Shown here: positions 1 to 9,300 of the stretch, piece by piece | How the letters are laid out: each line of letters opens with the position of its first letter | Position numbering within the stretch: the stretch's first letter is position 1 | Source: Lophium mytilinum | Taxonomy: Eukaryota; Ascomycota; Dothideomycetes; Mytilinidiales; Mytilinidiaceae | Length of the DNA: 64,000 nt | Direction: 5' to 3' | Assembly (NCBI GenBank): GCA_010093605.1 | Contig: MU004187.1 | Span: 1,728,830 to 1,792,829, forward strand | The notes under the pieces: model-generated | Database searches by the model: none | The model's input: the letters and a program-made list of their open reading frames with translations, nothing else | Told to the model about the DNA's origin: nothing | Position numbers and translations under genes: made by a program

Positions 1-906
1 GGTCTAGGAGTCACACAACCGTGGACAACGCTACTCAACACTGATGACTTTTGCCCAAAGGGTTTCGGAGGCGCTACCGATATAACTTTCAATTATACAT
101 TCATTTGTCCATCAATGCTCAGCGACTACCCAACCATTGGACACCAGAGATTCCTTTATGACCGCGACGAGAATCCGGCCACTCAACGAGCTGCAACTAG
201 CATGAACGAGATACATAAGCTTAGCACCCTCCTGCTGCATGAGTTCTTCCACCTTTACACGCATATTGAGGACCATTTCGAGATCATGGCCGACGAAAGC
301 ACTTACCTTACAATAAAACCGCCAAAACAACCAGGGCTCGATTCTACAAAAAGCCTTTATGGATACAACCAGTCATACATGCTGGCGAGAATATATCCAG
401 AAAATGCGGAGGAGAAAAACGTTACCGGCAGGTATAAAACTCTGCAGACTGTAGACACGTACGTGATGTTCGCGAAGTCAATGTTTTTCGAGGATTTTAC
501 TTTTGAAGGGTTCGCGGGCTGGGCGAGGCCCATTCCAGGAGTCGATCTGCATATCACTGAGTGGGGATCTTTTGTCTGGCATGACCAGAGGTACAGGTTC
601 CAAGGGGTGAAGAGCAAGACCCGAAAGCTTCAGGCTCCCCCCACGAGTCCTGAGCTTCAGGCTCCCCCCGCGAGTCTTACGCCTCAGGCTTCCCCTACGA
701 GTCCTGAGTTTCAGGCTCCCCCCGCGAGTCTTACGCCTCAGACTTCCCCCACGAGTCCTGAGTTTCAGGCTTCCCCCAAGAGTCCTATGCGGCCGCTTGA
801 GCACCCACATCATTGGTATCACTCTTTCTCGATGGTTTATGGGACCACTATCTTTGCTGGGATTGTCCTTGTTGCGTGGTTTTTTTGGCGTCCATTAATC
901 ATGTAG
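1..906 (+). CDS. HExxH putative metallopeptidase with C-terminal anchor, 5' partial
   Basis: The reading frame is open from base 1, so the gene begins outside the window and 301 codons are visible. Residues 80-84 of the visible part read HEFFH, a zincin-type HExxH, in the context LLLHEFFHLYTH. Around residues 210-263 there are six copies of a proline-rich 9-residue repeat, and the last ~25 residues form one hydrophobic helix ending in a short RPLIM tail before TAG. This suggests an extracytoplasmic zinc-peptidase-like domain on a Pro-rich stalk with a membrane anchor. I do not see the downstream GTxD of deuterolysins, so the family is not certain. It could also be a non-catalytic relative. 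Confidence 0.6.
   Translation, partial: GLGVTQPWTTLLNTDDFCPKGFGGATDITFNYTFICPSMLSDYPTIGHQRFLYDRDENPATQRAATSMNEIHKLSTLLLHEFFHLYTHIEDHFEIMADESTYLTIKPPKQPGLDSTKSLYGYNQSYMLARIYPENAEEKNVTGRYKTLQTVDTYVMFAKSMFFEDFTFEGFAGWARPIPGVDLHITEWGSFVWHDQRYRFQGVKSKTRKLQAPPTSPELQAPPASLTPQASPTSPEFQAPPASLTPQTSPTSPEFQASPKSPMRPLEHPHHWYHSFSMVYGTTIFAGIVLVAWFFWRPLIM
628..789 (+). repeat. 27-bp coding minisatellite, six units
   Basis: Six in-frame 27-bp units encode variants of LQAPPTSPE (LQAPPASLT, PQASPTSPE, FQAPPASLT, PQTSPTSPE, FQASPKSPM). Two subtypes alternate, as if a 54-bp dimer had been duplicated. The repeat forms a Ser/Pro/Thr-rich stalk between the HExxH domain and the membrane helix of the host gene. Confidence 0.85.
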
Positions 907-1250
907 GCACTTTTCTCAGGAAAGGCCCAGTAGAGTGGACTGAATTATTCTGTCAATGAATCAATTATACCACAATCACTCGTCACAGATCCTTGCACAC
1001 TTGTCTACCGCTGTTTCAAGGTCCTCAATGCGTTCTTGAAGTTCTGAACTTTATGTACTCATTGGCACAATGAGCAAGCTTGCCGGGCCACCTCACACAG
1101 TGACTAATGGAAGTACACATTTACAAGTGCCGTTCGTTGCTCTGGGTCTCTGTGAGCATGATGAAGCACCACAAGCGGTGGCAGAACAGTGTACAGAACT
1201 AAGCCGTAAGTCTGAGCACAGGAATACCACTCTCAAAGTATTGCTATTAG
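907..1250. other. Spacer without recognised gene
   Basis: The spacer lies between the HExxH gene and the tandem arrays. A 68-codon frame begins at 1070 but shows no recognisable domain. I see nothing else here. Confidence 0.5.
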
Positions 1251-1251
1251 A

Positions 1252-2040
1252 GACTAGGCACCACCGTCAGGAGTAGCCCAGCAAGCAAGTCGGTAGTCAG
1301 ATACGAGGTAGTCTAATATCTACTGTGTGAGTCTTGACATTGGGTTGAAGGAACCATAAGCTTACAAATACAAATATCAGCACTGCTCGATTGTCACATT
1401 GGAAGCTAGACACCACCGTCGGGAGTAGCCCAGCAAACAGGTAGCTAGTTAGGTAAGAGTTAGTCTGAAATCCACTGTGTAGACCTTAACATTGGATTGG
1501 AGTAACTATAAATTCAGCTACACAGATATCAGCACTGCTCGATTCTGATTTTGAACTTGAGACGCCACCTTCGGGAGTAGCCTAGCAAGCAGGTAGCTAG
1601 TCAGGTAAGAGGTAGTCTAATATCTACTTTGTAAGCCTTGACATTCGGTTGGATTAGCTATAAGTTTGGCTACACAGATATTAGCGCTGCTCAGATATCA
1701 TTTTGAAAGCTAGACACCACCGTCGGGAGTAGCCCAGCAAGCAGGTAGCAAGTCAGGTACGAGATAGTCTAACATCCACTGTGTGGGCCTTGACATTCGG
1801 TTGGATTAGCTATAAGTTTGGCTACACAGATATTAGCGCTGCTCAGATATCATTTTGAAAGCTAGACACCACCGTCGGGAGTAGCCCAGCAAGCAGGTAG
1901 CAAGTCAGGTACGAGATAGTCTAACATCCACTGTGTGGGCCTTGACATTCGGTTGGATTAGCTATAAGTTTAGCTACATAGATATTAGCACTGCTCGAAT
2001 GTCTTTTTGAACGCTGGACACCACCGTGAGGAGTAGCCCA
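1252..2040. repeat. 152-bp tandem satellite array
   Basis: The block CCACCGTC(G/A)GGAGTAGCCC recurs at 1261, 1413, 1565, 1717, 1869 and 2021, exactly 152 bp apart each time. That gives five full units and a partial sixth. The units at 1717-1868 and 1869-2020 are almost identical, and the outer ones are diverged by substitutions, which fits amplification from the centre. Each unit also carries TTGACATT(C/G)GGTTGGA and CAGATAT(T/C)AGC(G/A)CTGCTC blocks. No long frame crosses the units, so the array is non-coding. Confidence 0.9.
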
Positions 2041-2115
2041 ACAAGAGAAACATGAAACAGTCAGAAGGCAGCTTAGATCTTGTTGTATGAAACATTACAT
2101 CGGTTCTAGCTTATG

Positions 2116-2700
2116 GTAAACTTGTTGTGGCGCCTCAGACAGTGGCAAGCAAGTGTGCGCCAACCTATAGCGGGAGTCAGCGATTACACTTGCTTACGGC
2201 CGTTGGGGTTGCTTCGTGGCTCTCCGAAAACATTGGCAAGATGGAAAATCTCTGAGAGCTTGAATTAAAGTTATGGTAAATCGTCACGGTTAGTCTGCTT
2301 GCCGCTGTTTGTGGTGCCTCAGCACCTCATCATGAATCGGGACCAGATGAGAAGACAGCCTGGCCAGATTGCGTCCTAGTACTGTAGAGTACCGTGTCAG
2401 AGATCTAGAAACACCTGCTTACCACCGTTGGGGTTGCTTCGTAGCAATATGAAAGAGTTGATAAGATGCAAAGTCTCCAAGAGCTTGAAATCGAAGATGT
2501 CGCAAAACCTGGCAGTCCGCTTACTTACCACGGTTAATGGCGCCTCACCACCACATCATGGATCAATACGAGGTAGAGAAGACCGTGAGGCCTAAACTTG
2601 TGCCCTAGTACCACACTAGGCTACGTTAGTTTGAATCAGAGCAATAACATAAGCTAATAGTTGTCCTAATTGCCGCTGTCTGTGGCGCCTCAGTACCCCA
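2116..2700. repeat. Degenerate 225-bp composite tandem repeat
   Basis: The block CCGTTGGGGTTGCTTCGT appears after GCTTAC at 2192 and 2417. The block CTT(G/A)CC(G/A)C(T/G)G with TGG(C/T)GCCTCA appears at 2299 and 2524. Both are spaced by 225 bp. Partial copies of the GTGGCGCCTCAG block lie near 2126 and 2680. The unit differs in sequence from the adjacent 152-bp array but abuts it, so this is a second, older tandem family. Confidence 0.7.
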
Positions 2701-2823
2701 CTAACAAGTCCTTAGTCCAATCATCTTACCATTACGATTGGTGCCATTTTGGATTCGCTATGAATTAAACATCGCAAGACTTCTTTAGATGGACAACGCC
2801 TCGACTTGGATATTTTCAGGTTT

Positions 2824-4109
2824 CTAAAACCCGGCGTCTCTTATCCATCCTTCGATCTGGTCTGCTGTTTTCGCCGCGGCTTCAATTCCAACCCATCCTT
2901 TTCCTTCTTCCAACCCATCAGCGAAACCAAACAGCTGTCTCATCACGCTCCTTCCTATGACAGGGACCTTCTCTTGCAGCTCATCCCACTCCCAGGGGAT
3001 CTCATCTAAGACATCTCTGTCAAGTTTGTGGACGTAGATTTTGACAGGCCCATCATAACCGCCTGCTCCAAGCGAAGTGCCGGAGGTAGCAACGAGCCGA
3101 ATCACTCCTAGCTCGCAATTGATGGTCCAAGTGAGGGCGGGATCCCCAGGGAATGGAAGACCGCGCCGGAATAGGAACGACAGGGTGGCTGAGGCCTGCG
3201 TATGAGCGGACGTTTGGAGGGCCCCTTACGTTGAGTTAGATCGATATGTTGTACTATAGATGAAGACATTTCTAGACACTATACCATGTAATGAGACCAG
3301 GTCGGGAACATCTGAGCGAACAGTCTCGACTATTTCATCAGTTTTTGGATTTCGGATCCGGACATCAGGACGCTGGAGTTGGAGACGCGCAGCTACTGAA
3401 TCTGGAACTAAATCCCCCAATACCGATTGGACAAGATCAATAACTACTCAGGATGAGTTCATACAGCCTCTGTCTGTACTTCGGTGTACGTACTGTGCCC
3501 GAACCCAATGGTAATGGGATTTCCGCCCACTTCCCGCTTTGCGAAATATTTCAGCGCAGGCGGCAAGAATTCCCTCGAATTAGTACCGCCATACTCTTGG
3601 ATCTCACTGCTCAGTACTTTGCCGAGTTCTCCAGACCCGATGATCTCCTTAAGCTTCAGCACAGGTGGCGCAAGTCTTCCTTGCAGTCCAATTGCTACCC
3701 TGCTGCCCTTTTCCCTTGTCAGCTTCACCAACTCATCGATTTGAGCCTTGTTCGAGGCGATTGGCCACTCGATATAAGCATCTTTTCCAGCCCTGATACT
3801 CGGCAAGACTGTCTCGTAGTGCTTGTCCACCCGTGTGTTGCAGATCACAAGGTCGATGTCGGGATCGTTGGCCAAATCTTCTGGGGTGCCGTATGCTTTG
3901 GTGGTTGGCGCGAGGTCGTACGTTTTGATAGCGGCTTGAGCAGCAGCAACACTGCTATTACAAAGGGCTACGATAGTGAATCGCGAAAGGCCGGCGGCTG
4001 TCTTGAGTGCGGGAAGATGGGCAGCTGATGCCCAAGATGTGGCTGCGGAAGAGGAGAGCCCGATTAATCCAATGCGGAGCGGTCTCTTCGGTGTTACTAG
4101 GGAAGACAT
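2824..4109 (-). CDS. Gfo/Idh/MocA-family oxidoreductase (Gal80-like)
   Basis: Exons are 4109-3494, 3443-3285 and 3224-2824 (introns of 50 and 60 nt), giving 391 residues. The N-terminus (RIGLIGLSSSA...W) is a Rossmann dinucleotide-binding fold of the Gfo/Idh/MocA type. DLVICNTRVDKHYE and the following EWPIASNKAQ correspond to the family's VxTPNxxH and EKPxA motifs, here with W in place of K. The C-terminal domain has RRGLPFPGDPALTW and EWDELQ, as in fungal Gal80-like proteins. The changed EKP lysine hints at a regulatory or altered catalytic role. The substrate cannot be told. Both joins restore continuous family-like sequence (GH-IIDLVQS and SLHG-ALQT). Confidence 0.85.
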
Positions 4110-4921
4110 GGTGAACTAGGAGATAAAAGCCCGATATCTTAGTCGAAAGGAGATGGAACATTGCTCTTTATCGAGCATGCATTCGAGATTTGTAATCTGT
4201 TTGGGTGACGAATAGCGAGGCTGTTACCAAGCATTCAGAGGCGCCCCTTCTAAGAAAGTTCCCGAGAATAGAGCTCCATATCAGTTGGGCTTCATATCTG
4301 GTGTTCTTGAGAGAAGGTATATGCCTAGGAGGCGAGGTCATCAAAACAACGCTAGACCCGAGCAATATCGGCTAAATTAATACAGTGCTGCATCACGTGA
4401 TACTACTCGGCCCCCTATCATTGCACGAGAACTCACCCTCCATCACGATCCAACTTTCGACTACACAGCATGACCAGCTAGCCTTAGAAGCCAAGTACAT
4501 GAGACTCTCTAACGCACTGTTGAGACATAGCTATGCGTAGATATAATATAAACTGCAGCCTAGAAGGAGTATTGGCTGTATGTATATACTAGGAGCATCT
4601 CCCTATATAGTAAAACCTCGTTAGGATGGTGATGGTGTATAGTTATATTTTGCATACAGTAATACGGCCCGCTGGATTGTGATATTTGCCTCTTATATCA
4701 TTAGTTCTTCCCTTGCTATAGTATTACTAAGTCCCTCTCACTATCGCCGGATGTGTATGGGATAGTGGTCTGTTGCCGCTCTAGAGCCCCCTTAGAGTCC
4801 TGAATCTTGCTGTTTTAGGGGCGACCGGTCTACAAATCCTCCACACGTGACCTTTGGTACAGCGATGTTCTCTATACAGTAATAGTATCCCCCTGTAAGG
4901 AACCGAGAATCCAGTACGGAG
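4110..4921. other. AT-rich spacer with one arm of a flanking repeat
   Basis: No gene is recognised. It holds the 4552-4640 repeat arm described separately and several TATA-like AT-rich runs. The last ~30 bases before 4922 resemble the DNA after the stop of the 41321-41701 paralogue. Confidence 0.5.
4552..4640. repeat. Direct repeat arm flanking the small membrane protein gene (copy 1)
   Basis: ACTGCAGCCTAGAAGGA, then TATTGGCTGTATGTA, then ACTAGGAGCATCTCCCTATAT matches 5746-5845 in the same orientation, with about 75-80% identity by eye and a ~10-base length difference. The two arms bracket the 4.9-5.74 kb duplicated segment. Confidence 0.65.
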
Positions 4922-5745
4922 TTACAAAACCATGATCCAAGCGTCGTCCAATTCCGGGTTAAGAATGGATATCCTAGTACTGCGGGTTGGAGAGTGTGTT
5001 TCGTCTACTTCTTGCTCGGCTGCCTCGGACTCTGCAAATAAGAGAGGCGAGTGTTTGTGAGATGCACTGTCGAACATCGGCTTCTCCTCGGGGGTGGGCC
5101 GACGACGGAATATCTTTGAGAGCAAAATCCAGAGCAAGATGGTGAGCGAAGTGATGAGCAAAATACCGAACATGCAAACTGCCACAGAGGGCCAGAAAAG
5201 GCGTGCTCTCGACGGCGTTGTTTCGCGCTGTGTAGAGCGTGCGAGATCGTTCCGCCATTTCATCAGATGGTGAGTCCCGCATCGGAAGGAGGGGCGGGCG
5301 TAGTTGTCGTAGTTGTCGTCGAAGTAGGTGTCCAAGTAGCCGTCATAATCGGGACGTGTGGTGAGTTTAGACATGACTGGAAATGTTTGGTGAAGTGTTG
5401 GTCTTGGCGAGGAAGTTTTTGTGTTGGTGGGAGCGCGAGGGCAATGAGGCTACGATTGCAACGTCTTAAATATTTAAGCCACTATGCCTTAGCGGAGCAT
5501 GTGTCTTCCTATTTCCACGGTTCTTTGACCGACGCTTCCATGGTCACCGGGCTCTAGACACTTCTTGTGCTCTGGAAGGCGGAGAGTCACAAATTCGGAC
5601 AGATGTGTGGTTCAGCTCCACCGACCCTGCGACTCGTTCCATACCTATCCCTTCGCACGGGGTCCACGTTTTATCGATAAGAAACGCGCCAACAAGGACT
5701 AGCTGGTAGGGGTGGCTGCTTAGCTTAACGATTGGAACAGTATAC
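4890..5745 (-). repeat. Inverted segmental duplication, copy 1
   Basis: Read on the minus strand from 5745 to about 4890, this segment aligns with 40980-41730 on the plus strand. Shared upstream blocks include CCAATCGTTAA, TCTTATCGATA(A/G)AACGTGGA, CCAGAGCACAAGAAGTGTCT, GAAGCGTCGGTCAAAGA, CGTAGCCTCATTGCCCTC and CATTTCCAGTCATG at the start codon. After the stop, both read TAACTCCGTACTG before similarity ends. About 350 bp of promoter and leader has therefore been copied with the gene. Confidence 0.85.
4922..5374 (-). CDS. Small single-pass membrane protein, paralogue of 41321-41701
   Basis: A single-exon, 150-residue protein. Residues 1-60 are hydrophilic and Tyr/Asp-rich. A membrane helix follows (about 61-87: FWPSVAVCMFGILLITSLTI onward), then a basic stop-transfer FRRRPTPEE. 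The tail contains SPLL, AESEAAEQE, THSPT and RISILNPELDDAWIMVL at the C-terminus. Tail motifs and order are shared with the 41321-41701 product (FRGRPTPKE, AESEAAEQK, YSPTHST, RISLLNPPMDD). I recognise no named family. It may be lineage-specific. Confidence 0.75.
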   Translation of the reverse strand: MSKLTTRPDYDGYLDTYFDDNYDNYARPSFRCGTHHLMKWRNDLARSTQRETTPSRARLFWPSVAVCMFGILLITSLTILLWILLSKIFRRRPTPEEKPMFDSASHKHSPLLFAESEAAEQEVDETHSPTRSTRISILNPELDDAWIMVL

Positions 5746-5845
5746 ACTGCAGCCTAGAAGGACTACTGGCTCTATGTACTAACTCACTATAATGCCTAGG
5801 AGCAACCCCCTATATTACTTTTCACATTACGAAGTGTTGGTGGTG
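5746..5845. repeat. Direct repeat arm flanking the small membrane protein gene (copy 2)
   Basis: This is the partner of the 4552-4640 arm: ACTGCAGCCTAGAAGGA, TACTGGCTCTATGTA, then CCTAGGAGCAACCCCCTATAT. It starts within a few bases of where similarity to the 40.98-41.73 kb segment stops, so it marks the boundary of the duplicated unit. Confidence 0.65.
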
Positions 5846-6035
5846 GTCCGAACTCGCCAGGCTTCCCCCGCTGCCTACCCAGGAATCGGTTTAAAGTCAA
5901 AGGCTTGAGCCGAAATGGCAGTGCACGGACGATATCTCCGTAAATAAACGGCGAATGACGCGGTGCTGCCTTTACACCCGTTATTGCAATCTAATTTCTC
6001 ACCACTTTTCACGGACCATGCTCTAGGGGCAAGAA

Positions 6036-6046
6036 ATATATAAGGA
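6036..6046 (+). promoter_or_regulatory. TATA-like element of the secreted-protein gene
   Basis: ATATATAAGG lies about 95-100 bp before the ATG at 6139, followed by a short leader. The position is plausible for a core promoter. Transcription start is not visible. Confidence 0.45.
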
Positions 6047-6138
6047 TCGTCCGTCGTCGAGACCATGTATCAGCATCAGTCTTTCCCGTTCAGCAATTGA
6101 TCTGTCCATCTTTCCATTCCTTCATTCAAGTTTCAAGA

Positions 6139-6872
6139 ATGGCCATGATTTCCAACTCTGTCGCTCTCGCGTTTGCGACTCTTCTGTATTCTTTGCCAGC
6201 AGCCCTTGCGGTCCCAGACGTTACCGTCAGTGCCCTTCCCGCCGGATGTTCCTCGTACCCTGGATATGACGCCGACACTGGAGTGGCCGGCCCATGGGTG
6301 CTTCAAACTGTCTCCACCGACAATACCGCAATTGAAGGCTTCTCGGACACCAGTGTCTACTCGGTCGCTTTCAGCACGAAGCCAGAGCTGCGATGGGGAT
6401 CGGTATTATGATTGACTATGCCGTACGGGAAGCCCTGGTTTCGCTGATACTTCCCCAGATTACATTCCCGAACGACAACAAGTACGCAAAGACTCCACTC
6501 CAGTGCCAAAGCGATGTCTTGAACGCCCGCGTCCCCACCGATCTCACCGCCGCTGGTGCCCCGACTGACTATCAATGGACGCCGCTGGTTCTCTCGCCAT
6601 ACCCCTACGACGCCGAGCTTATGTGGAAGGTCAACGGCGACGAGGTCAAGATCTTCGAGCACTACATCAACGGCACCAAGCAAGACGGCGTCTTCCTTGG
6701 CGGCTACGATGCCTCCACGACTTGGGGCTTCAAGTACTACCCGGCCGATCAGGGCTCGAGCGGTCTTGATTACTTCCTCATCCGCCTTCTGGGCCCGGAC
6801 AGTGCTGATCCGACCACGGGCGCGGCGCTGCAAGCGAATGAGACCACAGGTTTCATCAAGATCTATGCTTGA
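6139..6872 (+). CDS. Secreted protein of unknown function, 225 aa
   Basis: Exons 6139-6402 and 6459-6872 are joined across a 56-nt intron (GTATTA...CCCCAG). The N-terminus has a clear signal peptide (hydrophobic SVALAFATLLYSLPAALA, likely cut after ALA). The mature chain has two cysteines (CSSYPG and LQCQSD), N-glycosylation motifs NGT and NET, and many aromatic residues (DYFLIRLLGPD, WGFKYYPAD). I do not recognise a domain. The size, secretion signal and lack of an enzyme motif fit a cell-surface or effector-like protein, which is inference. ATG 6145 is an alternative start. Confidence 0.75.
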
Positions 6873-7210
6873 GCAGCTGCTCATCCGGGCATGCCTAGTG
6901 CGCTATGGAGGGTGCCAGTCAGAGCGTTGGGTGCGTTAAGTCCACGCTCGCTACGAAAGGACGCCAAAGCAGCGCACACATTTCTCATTAAGGCTATCTG
7001 AGTGCACTATAAAGGCTACCAAGTGATGCGCTCTAAGTGCGTCCAATTTACGTTCATGGATATTGAACATTAGTAGTTCGGTGTGTCTAATCAAGACTTT
7101 CAAATTTGGAGATTTACTCCCATTACTCCCATTATTCCTATTGCTCCCATTATTCCCATTACTTCCATTACTTCCATCACTTCGTCTCCCGAATTCCGCA
7201 ACAGCTATAC
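6873..7210. other. Spacer between convergent genes
   Basis: It lies between the ends of the secreted-protein and SDR genes and contains the 9-bp microsatellite. I see no gene. Confidence 0.5.
7114..7185. repeat. 9-bp microsatellite (TTACTCCCA)x8, imperfect
   Basis: Eight consecutive 9-mers are variants of TTACTCCCA (TTATTCCTA, TTGCTCCCA, TTATTCCCA, TTACTTCCA twice, then a decayed unit). It lies about 25 bp beyond the stop of the SDR gene, in its probable 3' UTR. Confidence 0.8.
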
Positions 7211-8293
7211 TCAACCTAGCAGAGTCTCCGCTAGCCCCTTCGCCTTAGCCTCCCATCCCAACTTCTTCGCGTTCTTTGCCTCGAACAACATATTGCCAGC
7301 CAGATATCTCGCCGTAGTCCCCGCTTCTCCATACGGCACACTTCTAACCTCCACCGCACCATTGAGGCCCTGCGCGTATCCCAACTTCACCGCCGCCCTC
7401 GAGAATATTTCGCTTATCTCGCTGCTAGTGTGTTTGTTCCCATCAGCAATATAAAGATTGCTGTAAACCTCTTCCAGTCCGTATGTATCACTCTGACCGT
7501 TGAAGTCATCCCTTGCATCGCGGTCCTTGACTGCCTTGGCATAGACGTGCAGGATCAAAGAGACCACGTCGTCCACGTGCACGGTGCGGAACACATTGCT
7601 TCCCTCTCCCACCTGTGGACTGAAGCCCAGCGTCTGGATGTTCGAGAGCATCCAACCCGCCCACACGCCCGGGGTATTCCCATACTTCCTCCCCTCCTCG
7701 GAATCCGCCAGGAGACCGATGTGGTCTTCACTTGCGCCGTAGACCCCGCACGGGCAGACGAAATACACGCTCGCCTTGCCGCCGTTCGCGGCGGCCATAA
7801 GAACCTCATCGCTGGCGCCGTTGGGAAGGTGCTGCGCGTTGATTCCGCGCACGGCGGTGGGGTCGGTGTCGTCGAAGGGGAGCTTTAGTCCGTCCACTTC
7901 GCCGGTGGCGTGGTACTCGCCAGTCCGCGTGTTGTCGCTGAAGTTTCCCGTGCCGGAAAGGTGCAGCAGGATGGCGTTTTTGTTGTTGGTCGACTTGTAC
8001 TTCTCCAGACCGCGAAGGACGGCCTCGTTGGGGCCCAGGAAGCGCGATGTCGCTGCGTTGATGACGACGCTGTGTTTGGATACGGTATCTTCAAGCGCGG
8101 CTAGCCCTTCTGGGTTTTCAAAATCGCCGTTGGCGATGCTGACGTTGCCTAGAGAAGCAATGGCTGAGTCCAGTGCATGGGTGCGGAGGAAGACTGTGAT
8201 AGGAAGATCAGGATACTGCTTGCGCAACACGGTGACGAGGGCGCCGCCGATTTGGCCGGAGGCACCCATGATGAGAACTGAGTCGGCTGTCAT
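7211..8293 (-). CDS. Atypical extended SDR / NAD(P)-binding epimerase-like protein
   Basis: A single exon of 360 residues. The N-terminus VLIMGASGQIGGAL is a GxxGxxG Rossmann motif of extended or NmrA-like SDRs. VVINAATSR and LLHLSGTG fit the central strands, and FRTVHVDDVVSLILH fits the usual HVDDVA segment of the epimerase family. The catalytic YxxxK is not evident: the nearest candidate, GEYHATGE, lacks the lysine. It may bind NAD(P) as a sensor or act on an unusual substrate. It ends LGWEAKAKGLAETL, like other fungal members. Confidence 0.8.
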   Translation of the reverse strand: MTADSVLIMGASGQIGGALVTVLRKQYPDLPITVFLRTHALDSAIASLGNVSIANGDFENPEGLAALEDTVSKHSVVINAATSRFLGPNEAVLRGLEKYKSTNNKNAILLHLSGTGNFSDNTRTGEYHATGEVDGLKLPFDDTDPTAVRGINAQHLPNGASDEVLMAAANGGKASVYFVCPCGVYGASEDHIGLLADSEEGRKYGNTPGVWAGWMLSNIQTLGFSPQVGEGSNVFRTVHVDDVVSLILHVYAKAVKDRDARDDFNGQSDTYGLEEVYSNLYIADGNKHTSSEISEIFSRAAVKLGYAQGLNGAVEVRSVPYGEAGTTARYLAGNMLFEAKNAKKLGWEAKAKGLAETLLG

Positions 8294-9300
8294 GATTTCC
8301 GATGTTGTTGCTGTCTTGGTGCGGTTATTGAAATTGGGCGGTTGAATGAGAAGACAAAAGGTCGACGCTTTGATGAAAGTTTGCTTTAAAGCGAGGCTTT
8401 CACGCTTCGCAGATCTTTAGAAGTAGATGTAGAGGACAGCTCTCACAAGCAGAATAGTTGAGAAGGGGGCTTTATAGCATTTTAGGGCACTTACGCACCA
8501 CGCAACATTGCTCTGATTCGTGATAGTTATGCAGCCGAACGCAGGGTAATCACAAGTAAGTAGGGTTAATTCACAATGGCTTACAACTATGCCAGAAACT
8601 TCTCCGTTGGTTTTTGACAACCTCAAGATACTGCGTGCCAGCGTACGATTTACTCATCTCGTAGTCCCTCCTTCACGGAGGAAGTGGATGACAAACGACT
8701 TCCGCCAAGGGCAATTTCCTAAATCGGAAATTTCCACATAGCTGACGAAGCATTAGGCGAAAAGCCTCTTGCCTCTGCAAAAGGTTAATTGTGCGCCGAT
8801 GACATGCTTTCCGTTGATGGGCCAGCGAACGACAAGGAAGAGCGTACAAGATGTGATGGATGAAGAAATTTGAAGGTGTTAAAAACTTCGTAGATCGAAG
8901 ATGAATGCCGAAGACGAAGCGGGTCATATCACCGGCCAGAGTAAACATTTGCAGCTCCCACCGCATCAAGCGCGCAGCTTGCCAACAGGCGCGTAGGCCG
9001 AGCCCTACTAAACGCTGTGCTGAAGTATGCGGACTAGGCCATTGACTTCGAAAATGTTCCATACCGCTCCGTCTATACCTAGTGAAGTGTTCAGACTATA
9101 GCAAATCAAACTCAGTAAGACGCAGTGATCTTCATGTTATCGCTGGGTCACGTCTGAATGTGTGACTAACTGATAGTGCTTCAAGATGAGGAAACGCTTG
9201 CTCTGTCTCAAGACTTAATCAATCTACCGAATCAATGCTAGAATCTAGGTTTGTGCCGTCTTCCCAACATCTAAAGCTGCGTAAAACAAGATCTCTCCGG
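8294..9300. other. 1-kb spacer without recognised gene
   Basis: It holds the 5' flank of the SDR gene and the 3' flank of the M6 peptidase gene. Frames up to 129 codons exist on the minus strand but show no domain or plausible splicing. I see nothing else. Confidence 0.45.

Noticed and set aside
478-822. 114-codon minus-strand frame with an RGGSL-type repeat
   Set aside because: It is the reverse-strand shadow of the 27-bp minisatellite in the HExxH gene.
8673-9062. 129-codon minus-strand frame
   Set aside because: No domain, no signal peptide, and no supportable splicing to neighbours.
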